64,000 bases of DNA from Sipunculus nudus (taxonomy: Eukaryota; Annelida; Sipuncula; Golfingiida; Sipunculidae): NCBI GenBank assembly GCA_026874595.1, contig CM049307.1:22361079-22425078 (forward strand). Direction: 5' to 3'. Numbering within the stretch: the stretch's first letter is position 1; each line of letters opens with the position of its first letter. This document shows positions 48,130-60,619 of the stretch, piece by piece. Below the pieces are notes generated by a model. That model made no database searches. It saw only the letters and a list, made by a program, of their open reading frames with translations, and was not told the DNA's origin. The position numbers and the translations under genes are program-made.

Positions 48130-49735
48130 TTATTATTATCCCCTCGCAACGAAGTTGCGAAAGGGATATAGTAACGCCTCCGTTCGTGCGTCTTCCCGTC
48201 TGTCCGTCCGACTGTCCGTCCGAAATTGTTTTGTGGATCAATTTCAAGCCAAACTGTTTGCCCAAATCCTTTCATCTCGCACATATGGCTTACCCACCCA
48301 TGGATGAAAAAACCTATGGATTTTGAGGTCACGGGGTCAAAGGTCACGGCCACAGCACCCACTTCTTGAAAAAGCTTGTGGATCGATTTCAAGCCAGTTT
48401 GACCTAAACCTTTCATCTCACACATGTGGCTCACCCACCCATAAATGAAGAAACCTATTGATTTTGAGGTCACGCGGTCAAAGGTCAAGGCCACAGCACC
48501 CACTTCTTGAGAAAATTTGTGGACGCAATTTAAGCAAAACCATTTGACCTAAACCTTTCATCTTGCACATATGGCTCACCCATCCATGGATGAAGAAACC
48601 TCTTGATTTTGATGTCACGGGGTCAAAGGTCACGGCCACAGCATCCACTTCTTAGAAAAGGTTGTGGACCCATTTTTTAGCAAAACCGTTTGACCTAAAC
48701 CTTTCATCTCGCACATATGGCTCACCCACCCATAGATGAAGAAACCTATTGATTTTTAGGTCACGGGGTCAAAGGTTACGACCACAGCACCCACTTCTTG
48801 AAAAAAGCTTGTGGACCCATTTAAAGCAAAACTGTTTGACCTAAACATTTCATCTTGCACATATGGCTCACCCACCCATGGATGAAGAAACCTATTTTTT
48901 TTTAGGTCAAGGGGTCAAAGCTCACAGCCACAGCACCCACTTCTTGAAAAAGCTTGTGGACCCATTTACAGCAAAACCTTTGACCGAAACCTTGTATCTT
49001 GCACATATGGCTTACCCACCCATGGATGGAGACACCTTACGATTTTGAGGTCACGGGGTCAAAGGTCAAGGCCACAGCTACCACTTCTTGAGAAAGCTTG
49101 TGGACCCATTTAAAGCAAAACCGTTTGACCTTAACCTTTCATCTTGCACATATGGCTCACCCACCCATGGATGAAGAAACCTATTTATTTTGAGGTCAAG
49201 GGGTCAAAGCTTATAGCCACGGCACCCACTTCTTGAAAAAGCTTGTGGACCCATTTACAGCAAAACCTTTGACCTAAACCTTGTACCTTGCACATATGGC
49301 TTACCCACCCATGGTTGAAGAAACTTATTGATTTTGAGGTCACGGGGTCAAAGGCCACAGCCACAGCACCCACTTCTTGAAAAAGCTTGTGGACCCATTT
49401 TAAGCAAAACCTTTTGACCTAAACCTTTCATCTCGCACATATGGCTTACCCACCCATGGTTGAAGAAACCTTTCAATGTTGAGGTCATGGGGTCAAAGGT
49501 CAAGGCCACAGCAAGTACCCACTTCTTGAAAAAGCTTGTGGATCGATTTTAAGCCAAACCGTTTTACCAAAACCTTTAATCTTGCACTTAGTCTCACCCA
49601 CTGATACACGTACAACTTATTGAGTTTGACGTCAAAGCTCAAGCTCACAAACCTCCCCTCCTCATTTTAACACTTGCGTAATACACCCATAAGCTCCAAT
49701 GCGAGAGGATGCTCCGCTTTGCGGTGCCCTTGTTA
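48130..49735. repeat. 144-bp tandem array with hairpin end
   Basis: It begins with the hairpin CCTCGCAACGAAGTTGCGAA, then GTCCGTCCG repeats, then 9-10 units of about 144 bp. Each unit carries CACATATGGCTCACCCACCC, GAGGTCACGGGGTCAAAGGT and CACTTCTTGAAAAAGCTTGT. It ends with GCGAGAGGATGCTCCGC near 49710. The weak open frames are by-products of the repeat. Confidence 0.8.
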
Positions 49736-49739
49736 TATT

Positions 49740-50325
49740 TTCAACTAATATTCAGAATATTGCTTTTTCATGATAATTGACACAAATATCAACACACGGG
49801 CTGGATTCACCCGCCATATTTTTACAATCAAGGGCAACATGAACCGACACCAGCCTTTTTACCCTGCTCTGATCCGCAAAGATTTGGGAACTCCATGAGT
49901 TTTATCGGAGAGCAGCACATTTAATGCGTGGTAAATTGGGCTTTCTTGGCCCCACATTTCCACAATTTTCAACCCACACACCTGGTTTTTGCACTAAAGC
50001 AACCCTCTGTCACCCACCAGCTAGCATTGCAAAGCACAGGGCCCAACTCCTTAAGCAAAAAGTCTCACACCACTTTGAAATTTAAGAAAAGTGCTCAGGC
50101 TGGAATCTGGTGATTTTCAGCCATCTGCTTTTTCCACCTCACAGCCGCAATAATGCTCACACACCAATGGTTCTGCTGTCATTCAGTCAGGATTTACACC
50201 AATATTCAGGATAAACAAGCCATTTTACCTTGTTCTAATAAACACATGATTTCAACCACCCACAACATGCTCAGCAGGGCCACTATCTAATGTATACCTG
50301 CAAAATGGCCTTCCTGGACACAACT
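49740..50325. other. C/A-rich unassigned stretch
   Basis: The plus strand is rich in C and A over about 600 bases, with no repeat unit and no convincing gene. It leads into the 31-bp array. Confidence 0.4.
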
Positions 50326-50329
50326 TTTC

Positions 50330-51345
50330 CAGACCTGTCAACACACAATTACACATAGACATCTGCCATGAGACTGCTGAAAAACTGCTGAAAGACAACT
50401 GCTCTTGGACCACTTGTGCACCTAGACAACTGCTCGTAGACAACTTGTGCACATAGACAACCCCAGCTTAGACAGCTAATGCACATAGACAACTGCTCTT
50501 AGACAAATTGTGCACGTAAACAACTGCTCTTAGACAACTTGTGCACGTAGACAACTGCTCTTGGACCACTTGTGCACCTAGACAACTGCTCGTAGACAAC
50601 TTGTGCACATACACAACCCCAGCTTAGACAACTTATGCACATAGACAACTGCTCTTAGACAACTTGTGCACGTAAACAACTGCTCTTAGACAACTTGTGC
50701 ACGTAGACAACTGCTCTTGGACCTCTTGTGCACCTAGACAACTGCTCGTAGACAACTTGTCCACATAGACAACTCCAGCTTTGACAACTAATGCACATAG
50801 ACAACTGCTCTTAGACAAACTGTGCACGTAGACAACTGCTCTTAGACAGACATCTTGTGCACGTAGAATACTGCACGTAGACAACAATTGCACATAAACA
50901 ACTTTCATTAGACAACAACTGCACATAGACAACTTTCCTTAGACAACAACCAACTGTACATAGACAACTCCCATTTGACAATTAGACAACACGTGTACAT
51001 TGACAACTGCTCTTAGACAACTTCGGTACGTAGGCAACTTAAATTGACAACATAGACAACCGCCATTACACAACAAGTGTACATAGACATCTGCTCTTAG
51101 ACAACAATTGCACAAAGACAACTGCCCTTAGACAACTTGTTCACATAGACAAGTGCTCGTAGATAACAATTGCACAAAGACAACTGCCCATAGACAACTT
51201 GTGCACGTCGACAACTGCTCTTAGAAAACTGGTGCACGCAGACAACTGCTTGTAGACCACAAAGGCACATAGACAACTGCACTTAGACAACAATTGCATA
51301 AAGACAACTGCTCTGAACAACTAGTGCACGTAGACAACTGCAGGT
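50330..51345. repeat. 31-bp minisatellite (about 30 units)
   Basis: The unit is ACAACTGCTCTTAGACAACT plus TGTGCACGTAG, with variants. A four-part pattern of about 124 bases repeats twice early in the array. Because 31 is not a multiple of 3, no single frame runs through it. Confidence 0.85.
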
Positions 51346-51349
51346 ATAT

Positions 51350-52785
51350 GCAAAAAAAACATGCATGCATATAAAATTTACAGGTTCTTCCGGAAATATA
51401 TAATATAATAAATATATTGTACTACATCTGCTGACCAATACACTCATTCGAATCCAACGGTAACATTTGCATGATATTCAATCTCCGCAAATTGTCCATG
51501 AATTCTCCACAAATTCTCCAGTGCTCCGCGTTTTAGACATATAGACATGTGTATTAATTATGGATACCCGTATAATTGCGGGTTTCTGGGCCATCCCACC
51601 CAGCCAAATATTAGGATAATATGGATTCTCGACAATATTTTAATGACCGTTTCCTAAGCTGGAACGGGTTAATAAGGTCCCTGTGATTTTTTTTAAACTG
51701 CAATTTCGGTATGCGGACTCAAAATGGCCCTATCCATCATTCATTCTTCAGCCTCTTTCTGCCTTCCGGGTATAAAAAAAAGAGCCCGTCCTAAGAGTTT
51801 CCAGCTAAGATTGCTTTCTTTGGTGTCAAAACAATTCAACTACGGCTTGGGATTACCACGTTTCCACTTAAATTTCCAGCGCGCCCGTGTAGGGGTGCAC
51901 CATCACATTCACAAAAGTTCGGCAGGCGGGGAAAAAACTGACAGCACTATCCCTTAACCGCAGAAAAATAAATTTTATATATGAAGTCCTAACCCACCAC
52001 GGAACTAAGGCCTCAGCATTTTTTTCTGTTTACTTACCAGTTCAGACCAATTAAAAAACCGGGCTTACTTGTTTTTTTTTGGAAAGATTCGAATTTTTAA
52101 CATTATTTTTCATATTTTACATTACAGATATACCAGGAGGGGACAATACAGTTAATCCGTGATGGGCCGTACCTCTTGGAATTTTATAATTCACGGACGC
52201 AGGCTGACAGGCCGCCTTGCTTCTTTAAGACGTCCCTAATTTAAGCCATCATGGACCTAAAAGACCTTAAAGATGGTCATCCGGCGCCTACATTACCAGG
52301 AATGAAATATCACGTCTCCGTTACCCAGAGGTCAGGTCTCTGTCTAACACGAACGCGGCTTCACTTGCATTTCGTCATTGTGGACGTTCAACTCTTCAGT
52401 TTTCATTTCATTGCTTTTTCTTTTTTCCAACAGGCAAGAATAGAAGAGCTGCCAAGGATTTAGTTGGACGTGTATTAATTTTATTTTTTGTCAACAAAAG
52501 AATTGTCCTGTATAATTGGATTGCTACTAATAATAACAGGAGATATTGTGTATTATTTTTATTTGCAAAATAAATATATCACATTTTTCATTCACAGAAA
52601 TACTACATTTTCCTTTCTCTTGCATTGTCTCTTCATTAAAAGAAAAATAAACATTTTTTTCTTTATGGTTTTATAATTTGCACACACAGACCCACCCATA
52701 CGGGTGTGTGTATACTTGTGATGAGTTTTCCTTGTGATGATCCTGATCCGTATAAAGTGGACCAACTTGAGCTTATCACTAGGAA
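51350..52785. other. Region without a supported gene
   Basis: Sequence similar in style to 47440-48070 (CCGGGC, long T runs). Frames are short. I see no domains. Confidence 0.4.
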
Positions 52786-52789
52786 ATAG

Positions 52790-53065
52790 TGTATGTGTGA
52801 ATGTCCTTTGAGGAGTGTGCGAATACCCTATGAGTAGAGTGTGAAAGCCCTTTGAGCAGTGTGCGAATGCCCTGTGAGCAGTGTGCGAGTGCCCTGTGAG
52901 CAGTTTGCAAATGCCCTGTGAGCAGTGTGCGAGTGCCCTGTGAGCAGTGTGCGAATGCCCTGCGAGCAGTGTGAAAATGCCCTCTGAGCAGTGTGTGAAT
53001 GCCCTATGAGCAGTGTGTAATAGGCTAATGAGCATTGTGTGAATGCGCTTTGAGCATTGTGGATG
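52790..53065. repeat. 22-bp minisatellite (about 12 units)
   Basis: The unit is TGCCCTGTGAGCAGTGTGCG plus two bases. A long minus-strand frame through it is only the translation of the repeat. Confidence 0.85.
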
Positions 53066-53069
53066 TAAA

Positions 53070-54030
53070 CACAAGAGCCATATATGTATTTTTGTATGTA
53101 TGTAGGTCTCTATTCGTCTGGTGGCCTGTATAGCCAAGAGAGCTAATGAATGCTGTCAATCGTCGCTCTTGTTACACAGAAGCATGTCCTAGGCATTTTG
53201 ATCTCTTGCCACCAGGTGTCATACAAGGACAATAAATGAAAAAATACTGCACACAAGGCGTGTACACACATTGTGTGCACTTTTTCGGATGGTTTCCTTA
53301 TGATGAGGTTTCCAATCAGAGTCACACAATCATCAGAAGGGCACAATTTTCGGTTTTACAGATTTTTCTTGTGATGACCTTATCACAAGTAAAAATATCT
53401 CATCGGAAGGGCAAAAACGTAAGATAAATCTCATCACAAGTCCAATCTCATCCGTTCACCCACACACACACACACACATGTCTCTGTAATCGTAGCGCTC
53501 AGTCACATATGGCATCATGTCAGCTATTTGTAGATTTGTCGCATTGCAGGCCAAGGGAAAACCGATCTATCTCGGCATGAACGTACGGTCCGAAAAAAAA
53601 CTTAATTGATTCGATTGCCAAGCCCATCACCCTACCCCCCCCCCCCCACCACCACCCGGTGATAAGTAACACCACTAAATGACAATATCAATGGAACCTC
53701 AGGGATTGGCTCTGGACAGTGTGTGTGCGTGTTTGTGCTTTGGTTGGGGCGCGGGAGGCTTATGGTTGCTTAAAATATCAGTCTTAAATCAGGCAAAGTC
53801 GCCTTCACAGAAATCCAGATGTCTGTATCATCCTAGTTATGTCCGAAAGTTTACTTGAACTTCTACCAGGAAACCCGGGAGGCAGCAGGATGTGACATCA
53901 TCCTGATTCATAAGAATCACTCTACTCTTATATTTTCTTCAATATCTCAAGAACTAGGTATAGTAATTAGTTATTGTGTCTAGACCTATTTTTCCAAATG
54001 AAACCCTAATAGCAATGGTTAAGTTCCTAT
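53070..54030. other. Region without a supported gene
   Basis: Contains a CA run at 53460-53478, a poly-C run at about 53635-53647 and nothing else I can name. Confidence 0.4.
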
Positions 54031-54039
54031 TTGAAAATT

Positions 54040-55525
54040 TAATATGCAAATTAGGGATGCCATTGATGAAATTCTACCTTCCCCCAATATCTCAAGAACT
54101 AACCGTGATAATGGTCGAAAATTGTGTCTAGCAGTAGGCCCTCCTGGTCATATATTTTAACAAGATAACAAATAAAATTATTTTCGTCATATGTAAATTA
54201 GGAAAATCATTATGAAAAAATCTCAGTGTAAGTATTTAAAACAATTATTTTGGGGGAAATAAGCTTATAACGCACTTTAATATAGCTTCTAAAAGATAAC
54301 GTTTGTATATTGTTAGCGTCTGTGCGTATTATCTCATCATATGACTGCATTTTTTAACTAGAATACGGATAGTCGACAAACGACTACGTGTATCCACGGA
54401 ATTCAGAGCTGGATGGATGAAATGAGGCATGGATTGGCAGAGGGAAATAGAGTGAGGTGTGTTGCATATTAGCATGGATGTCTGCAGCCGAAATGGGAAT
54501 GTAGGTTGCGCCACCTACCACAAAATCCAGAAAGCTGTCCAAGTTGTAAACATATGCAAAATTTTAGGCAGATAAGTCAAACGACTACTTGTATATGAGT
54601 GATTTTATCCCACAGTAGACAAAAGAAGGACACTTTGCAAAAATGGTGGCAGGTGGCGCCACCAATTTTGTGTATGATAAAGAGATATGTTAGATCTATA
54701 CATATGCAAAATTTCAGGGGGATATGTCTAACTAGTCCTGAGATATATGCTTGGATGTCTGCAGCGTAAATATAAATGTAGATGGCGCCACTTGCCACAA
54801 AAACGAGAAAGCTGTCCAAGATATATAAACATGCAAAATTTTAGGCAGATATGTCAAACCACTGCCGAGATATGAAAAATTTTATCCCATTGCAGACAAA
54901 CAGACGGTCGCTTTGCAAAAATGGTTGCAGGTGGCGCCATCAGTTTTGCGTATGATTAAGAGCTATGTGAGATTTATACACATACAAAATTTAGGCCCAA
55001 TCGGTCAAACGGTTCCCGAGATATGAGCTTTGACATCTGCAGCGTTAACGTGAATGAAGGTGGCGCCACCTGTCATAAAATCAAGAAACCTGTCCAGGAT
55101 GTATACACATGAAAAATTTCAGGTTTACAAGTCTAACCAATGCAGAGATACGAGTGATTTAGCCCAAGGCAGATGAACAGATGGACGCTGTGCAAAATGG
55201 TTGCAGGTGGCGCCACCATTTTTAGTGTATGTTATAAAGCTTTCCAAGGGCTACATTTGTGAAACATTTTTAGCTGATCGATAAAACGGTTCCCGAGATA
55301 TGTGGGTTTATGTGTGGAAACAGACGCACAAATGGACGCTTGGCAGAGAGGAAAGGTCAGAGGTCAACCAAAAATGAGGGCGCAGCTGTCATGTGACTTA
55401 ATCATAATTCCGAATTTCGAAAAATTCCGCCCAGTGGTTACAGAGGAGTTCTCCGGAAACCTAAGCGGCGGCGGCGTCCGACTGAAAACATAGTATCCGC
55501 AAAACTCTGTTTTGGCGGATACAAT
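54040..55525. repeat. 275-bp tandem units with terminal hairpin
   Basis: Units are marked by GCAGGTGGCGCCACCA at about 54648, 54928 and 55205 and by ATATGCAAAATTT phrases. The right end is the hairpin GTATCCGCAAAAC-TCT-GTTTTGGCGGATAC (55491-55521). The layout resembles non-autonomous Helitron-like elements; that class is inference. Confidence 0.6.
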
Positions 55526-56209
55526 TATATATAATGAGCTTCTATTGTAATCACATTTCTTGATGTAGCTCGCCCATAAACAATTATTTTTATCTATGGA
55601 GCTAGGTTCTTTTCTTGGAATAAGTTTGTTTCACCGGATCCTTTCAACTGATTTTGGATCAAGCATACCAGAGCTATATGCTGTTTTGAACATTCATCAG
55701 TGTTTGAGAAAGAAGCAGTTAACTCATACACTGAAGTGACTGAAAATGAGGTATATTTAAGACACGAATATGTTGCCCAAAGCGCAATCCGCCAGACTCA
55801 AGTTAGGCATATCAAGATAGGCATTAGATGTATAAATACAATTAGGCATTTGTCTATCTTCGATTGCAAATATGGTAACTTAAGATTTTATACGGTGTAG
55901 TTCGTTTTTCACATATTATGATCAGACAAGCAGGGTGTTTTACATGCATTAAAAACCTATGTCTTGTTTTCATGTTTTTCCAAATATTATCCTATGGGTA
56001 ATTGAGATACTGAAAAAAGTAGAATTTCCATCAATGGCGAGTCAATTTGGCATATTTAAATTCAGCCAAGGCATTGTTCACATGATTACATTTGAAAACG
56101 TAGGTCTAGACACTTTGTATCACACAATTATCAGACAGGCTGTTAAGTTCTATTAAAATGCCGACACATGAAGTTCCTATCAAAGTGTGCAAATACACAG
56201 AGGAGTCGG

Positions 56210-56286
56210 GGATCTGCTGTCGCTTAGTGGTTAAAGCAGCCGACCGAAAATCGGAAGATCATGGGTTCGATTCCCATCGGCAGTGA
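56210..56286 (+). repeat. tRNA-like sequence (Phe-GAA-like), probably SINE-derived
   Basis: CTGCTGT at the 5' end pairs with CGGCAG at the 3' end. The T-arm ATGGG-TTCGATT-CCCAT is perfect. The anticodon loop CCGAAAA would give GAA, but position 33 is C rather than T, and the anticodon stem has 4 pairs. The same leader (CACAGAGG-GTCGGGGATCTGCT) recurs truncated at about 56488-56545, which points to a dispersed repeat rather than a working gene. Confidence 0.5.
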
Positions 56287-56835
56287 ACTGTTTCTGAACA
56301 CATTTCTGTGCATTCTACTTACATCTCTACAATGTACTAGCATTGCTATTCATCTCTATATAATATATGCCGCACACCATATAAGGATATCACTTCTCCC
56401 TGCCATACACATGCATGCAAAGTCGCCGTGCCGAAACATGTAGTCGGTAGCACTCTGACGTCACTACCGTGACGTCACTTCGCTGGTTCCTATCAAACTG
56501 TGCAAATGCACAGAGGGGTCGGGGATCTGCTGTAGCTTAGTATTGTATTGTAGCATATTGAGTTTAGCTGTTGATCAAAGTAACTTTAATTGTCTCGCAT
56601 CACATCTCAGCTGTCATATTATATATATACAAGCTGTAAAAAAATTTACATATTTTTTATCTCCTCATTTTATTCCATCACAGAGGAACAGAGAAACATG
56701 TAAAAATGAAAACATTGATTCATTGTGCCATTTAATATGAATAAAACAATTTAAGGGTTCATTTAATAAACTTTTCTCAACTATTCTCATCATGCGACGG
56801 GGTGTTTTGTAATTGACATGGTACTATTGGAGGGA

Positions 56836-56872
56836 GGTAGGGGTGTTACATAACCAAAACCGTTTCCCGTTT

Positions 56873-56873
<1 letters not shown>
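56836..56873. repeat. LINE right flanking repeat (probable TSD copy)
   Basis: GGTAGGGGTGTTACATAACC then AAAACCGTTTCCCGTTT; its partner is at 61207-61245. Confidence 0.65.
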
Positions 56874-56924
<51 letters not shown>

Positions 56925-56999
56925 TATTTCCACAATAGGACTATATACATGCCATATAAACATAATATCTCCATTAAATCTATTACATAGCATTCAAAG

Positions 57000-58305
57000 A
57001 TTTACATATGTATCATAAGTCTTAGCATTAATACTTTACTACATCATTTAACAACTTCGCTGTCAAATAAATATCTAACATCAATACCATTGCCGTATCT
57101 TGACCTACGGATAGACTTTTTTCCAAGAGAAGAGTTTTGTTTACAAAATTTGCGTCTTGAGTGATAAATTATCTTGTACTCTGTCCTCCGCACTATAACC
57201 TAAGATAACACGCCCTTCGCTTAAGATAATACGTCTGTTAATAACGGTAGGAATATAATTTTCTACATACTCCCAGAAAGGCATTAATTTTTTACACCGG
57301 TAAAAGGAAATGTTTGATATATATTTAACTTCGTCACAAAACATACATTTTTTCTGAATCAGCTATGTCCATTTTATGTAACAATATTTGTCGGGAAAAT
57401 ATTATGCAATATCTTCCACTGTAGTACCTGGAGTCCAATTTCCCCAGAACAATGATATGCAGTTTCCCAATAACTCTTTGCGAGTTCTACTCCGGAGTAT
57501 TTTCCTTTCCAGAACCGCTTAGACGGGGGCTGGTCTACAGTATCGAGGGTTATCGACAATCTAAATTTGTGAAAGTTCCAATCAGCGATCGGAGTGCTCC
57601 TAAATATTACCTTTAGTGGCGCCATCTGTAGGCGTTTTTTTTAACTTTAATAACATTCATCATCACGTTATATTCCAGGATTCTACTTGGGCCATCACCT
57701 ATCAAATGAACTGCCTGATCATAGGTTATCATTACGTCCCGGATAAACATATCCTGGATAAATATAATACCAGCCTTGATCCAATCTTTAAAGAAAAGAG
57801 GATTGTTTTTACATACTATCATCTTATTATTCCATATCACATTATTAGTCAATAAATCTGTATCTGAAAACTTATTAAGCTGTAACCAGTTCGTCAAGAC
57901 AGTTTTATAAAATGCTGATGTAATGAGAATTTCACCTTTGGTCTCATTCACACAGGTATTGCTTGAAAAAATCGAAAGATTGCGACCCATTTTATTAAAA
58001 TAAAAGATAGGTATATTTTTCCAGCTTTCTTTTTTATCGGTTTCAAGCTCTTTAACCCACCTTAGTAAAAAGGCTTGTTGCAGTTCTTTCACATGAATCA
58101 TCTTTATCCCGCTGTATTTGTAATCAGCTGTTAGTACTTTTCGTTTTACTTTCTCTAAGCCTTTTCTGTTACTAGTGCTTTTCCACAGGAATTTAGATAT
58201 CATCTTATTTATTTCGTGTAAAACATGGTCAGGAAGCGGAAGAGACTGCATAATATGAATTAGCTTTGAAATAAGAAATGTTTTGGCGACCACGGCTTTA
58301 CCCAT
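57000..58305 (-). pseudogene. LINE ORF2 C-terminal region
   Basis: A 230-residue stretch begins MGKAVVAKTFLISKLIHIM, which matches the thumb region of L1-type ORF2. After a frame change near 57615 it continues with LQVLQWKILHNIFPTN, and after another with a short Cys/His stretch (ADSEKMYVLCDEV ... FWEYVENYIP). It ends near 57000. Confidence 0.75.
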
Positions 58306-58372
58306 AATTGATATACTTCTCTTTTCCCATTTAATAATTTCACGTTGAATTAATTCAATCTGTGATTTCCAA

Positions 58373-59101
58373 TTAACTTCTATTTCGGATGCTGCTGTGT
58401 GCTAAAATTTTTATTCTTGTATGAGGGTAAACATTCCACTTAATGTTGCCATATGTGTTTATACTTGTTTTACTCCTGCCAATCCACAAGCCTTCTGTTT
58501 TGTTAAGATTAAGTGTTAAACCGGAAGTTCTCCTTAATTTTATTAAGATATCGAAACATTTTGTAATATCCTTTTCGTTTTTCATAAAAAGAGTAATGTC
58601 ATCTGCATATAGCGCGATTTTCGTGTATTTATTATCATAGTTCTCATCTGGTAGCTGTATACCTTCAATGTTTTTATTTTGTTTTATTTTAAAAGAAAGT
58701 AATTCCAGAGCGACAACGAAAACTAGAGGCGAAAAGGGGCATCCTTGCCTTACGCTCCTTTGAACTGGGAACATTTGTGTGAGCCAACCGTTACACTGAA
58801 TACAGTTCTCGCTTGCCTCACACAATACGTCTATCCAGGGTAAGAAATCTGAGCCGAATCCGAACGAGTCAATAGCCTTAGCTGTATAATTTTTGGAGAT
58901 GGAGTCAAAAGCTCCCTTAAAGTCGAGTGCGACGATGGCTCCCTCTTTCTGATATCTGTCTGTATATGTGATGATATCATCAATCTGACGAATAATAATC
59001 GAGATATTGCGATTTTTAATAAACCCAACTTGATCCGGGCTTACAATATGATTTATAGTTTTCTGAAGGCGTAGAGCTAGAACCCTTGCTATTGTAATCA
59101 T
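58373..59101 (-). pseudogene. LINE reverse transcriptase core
   Basis: A 242-residue open stretch. RT motifs in order: ALDFKGAFDSIS (motif A), VRQGCPFSPLVFVVALEL (motif B) and ALYADDITLFM (motif C with the catalytic Asp pair). PDQVGFIKNRN precedes them. The C-terminal side runs into GLTLNLNKTEGLWIG, also conserved. It is cut from the next part by a frame change near 58340. Confidence 0.9.
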
Positions 59102-59104
59102 TGT

Positions 59105-59738
59105 TTGTAATGCTTATAGTTCGACAAATTATTTTTCGGTGAGCCTTTGTCTTTATGAAGTAGGTTGATAAACATTTCACTTTTTAATTTCCGTTCATCC
59201 GTTAGTTTGGGGTAATTAATATCTCCAATAAATTCTTTGAAGATCTGCGCATTCGTCTCTAGTTTGTCTTTGTACAGATCACTATAGTGTTTATGTAACT
59301 GTTTTAATATATCCGTCTGGCTGGTTATTATTTTACCTGATTCATCTATAAGACTTGGTATGTATTTTTGCGTTGCTCTTGCCTTCTCAAGATTTAAGAA
59401 ATAACTCGTGTTCTTTTCGACTTGTTCATTCCATTTAATTCTCGCTCTGGTTTGTGCGCTTCTTGTTTCGTGTAAGGCAAAACATCTATATCGGATCTTA
59501 AATGTGATGCTTTATTTTGTAACTCTTCATTTGATGAGTCATTTGCTAATTGTTTTTCTATCGAATACAACGTATTTATCAATCCTGATTGTTTCGATTT
59601 CCATGCTGCTGATTTCCGTTTACTATATTCTACTTTTAATTCTTTTATTTTAACTTTGCAAAGCTCCCACTGTAATTGAGCATCATTTTTAAACTCATTG
59701 TCGTTTGTATAAAAATCTGTAAGGAGATCATTTATCAT
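59105..59738 (-). pseudogene. LINE ORF2 linker between endonuclease and RT
   Basis: A 114-residue open stretch (MINDLLTDFYTND...) is followed, in another frame, by TSYFLNLEKARATQKYIPSL and LHKHYSDLYKD, a conserved L1-type linker. Just after LTDERKLKSEMF the text jumps to LLHKDKGSPKNN, so about 70 residues of the RT fingers are missing. Confidence 0.7.
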
Positions 59739-59739
59739 A

Positions 59740-60545
59740 TTAATAATTTTTTTTATCCTCTAGCAATGAATTATTAAATTTCCAATAAGATGAACCCCTG
59801 GGTTCTTTATTTACTTGTATTTTAACTGAAACTGCCTTGTGGTCTGTGCAAGGAATGTAAGTAATGTTACTACATTTAACCATATCTAATAGGGTTTCAT
59901 TTACAAATATGTTATCAATTCTCCTGGCTATATATAAGGGTTAGTTCTATACCAAGAGTACATTTTATCCTTATTATTAAATATTCTCCAAGGTACATTT
60001 AACAGGACATCATTTACCAATTTACAGAAACTTTCAATATCTTTTCTCTTATGACTATTACCTGAAATATTGTCCAAATTATTATCCATATAACTGAGCT
60101 ATAACCTCCGAGTAAGGCTAAACAATCAGTATTCATCTGTTGTCCTTCAAGTATAAATTTTAATTAATGAATAAAAATTGACCTTTTCGATTGAATCGCA
60201 TGGGGCATACACATTGAAAACCTTGTACAACATGCATGTCATTTAACCTAAATGAAATCCCCAGTACTCTTTCACTTGTGATTTCGGTAATTTCTTTTAA
60301 ATTTTCTAATTTTGAAACTATTCTTTACTCACTAATATCCCCAGACCATTTTTGTGTTTGTCACCTGCGACTTTGAAAACTTTACCGTTCCATTCCTTTT
60401 AAAAAAATGCAATAAGTTCATGATCAATGTAAGTTTCTTGCAGGCAAGCTATTCCAACTTTTTACGATTTAAGCGTACTTAAGATAGTGCTTCTTCTTAA
60501 CTTGGTTCTCAGACCATGGCAATTCAGGCTAACCAAATTCAGTGA
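59740..60545 (-). pseudogene. LINE ORF2 endonuclease region
   Basis: AP-like endonuclease that nicks the target. The N-terminal SLNCHGLR and CLQETY motifs lie near 60430-60535, with a stop codon between them. Late motifs RRIDNIF, CTDHKAVSV and WKFNNSLL lie near 59770-59940. Several frame breaks separate these parts. Confidence 0.75.
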
Positions 60546-60619
60546 GAATCCGGCAGACAGTATGAGAACGTTTTTTGAAAATCACTTAATCCAGAGGCAT
60601 GTCCGGATTGTCATCCTCC

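Noticed and set aside
48078-48503. 141-residue open frame on the minus strand
   Set aside because: Covers the hairpin end and first units of the 144-bp array; other units have stops and frame shifts.
50252-51282. Cys/Val-rich frames on the minus strand resembling a cysteine-rich secreted protein
   Set aside because: They come from the 31-bp minisatellite, whose unit length changes frame every copy.
52592-53137. 181-residue open frame on the minus strand
   Set aside because: Most of it is the translation of the 22-bp minisatellite; the rest has no recognisable domain.
57616-57855. Plus-strand frames inside the LINE
   Set aside because: They are shadows of the minus-strand ORF2.
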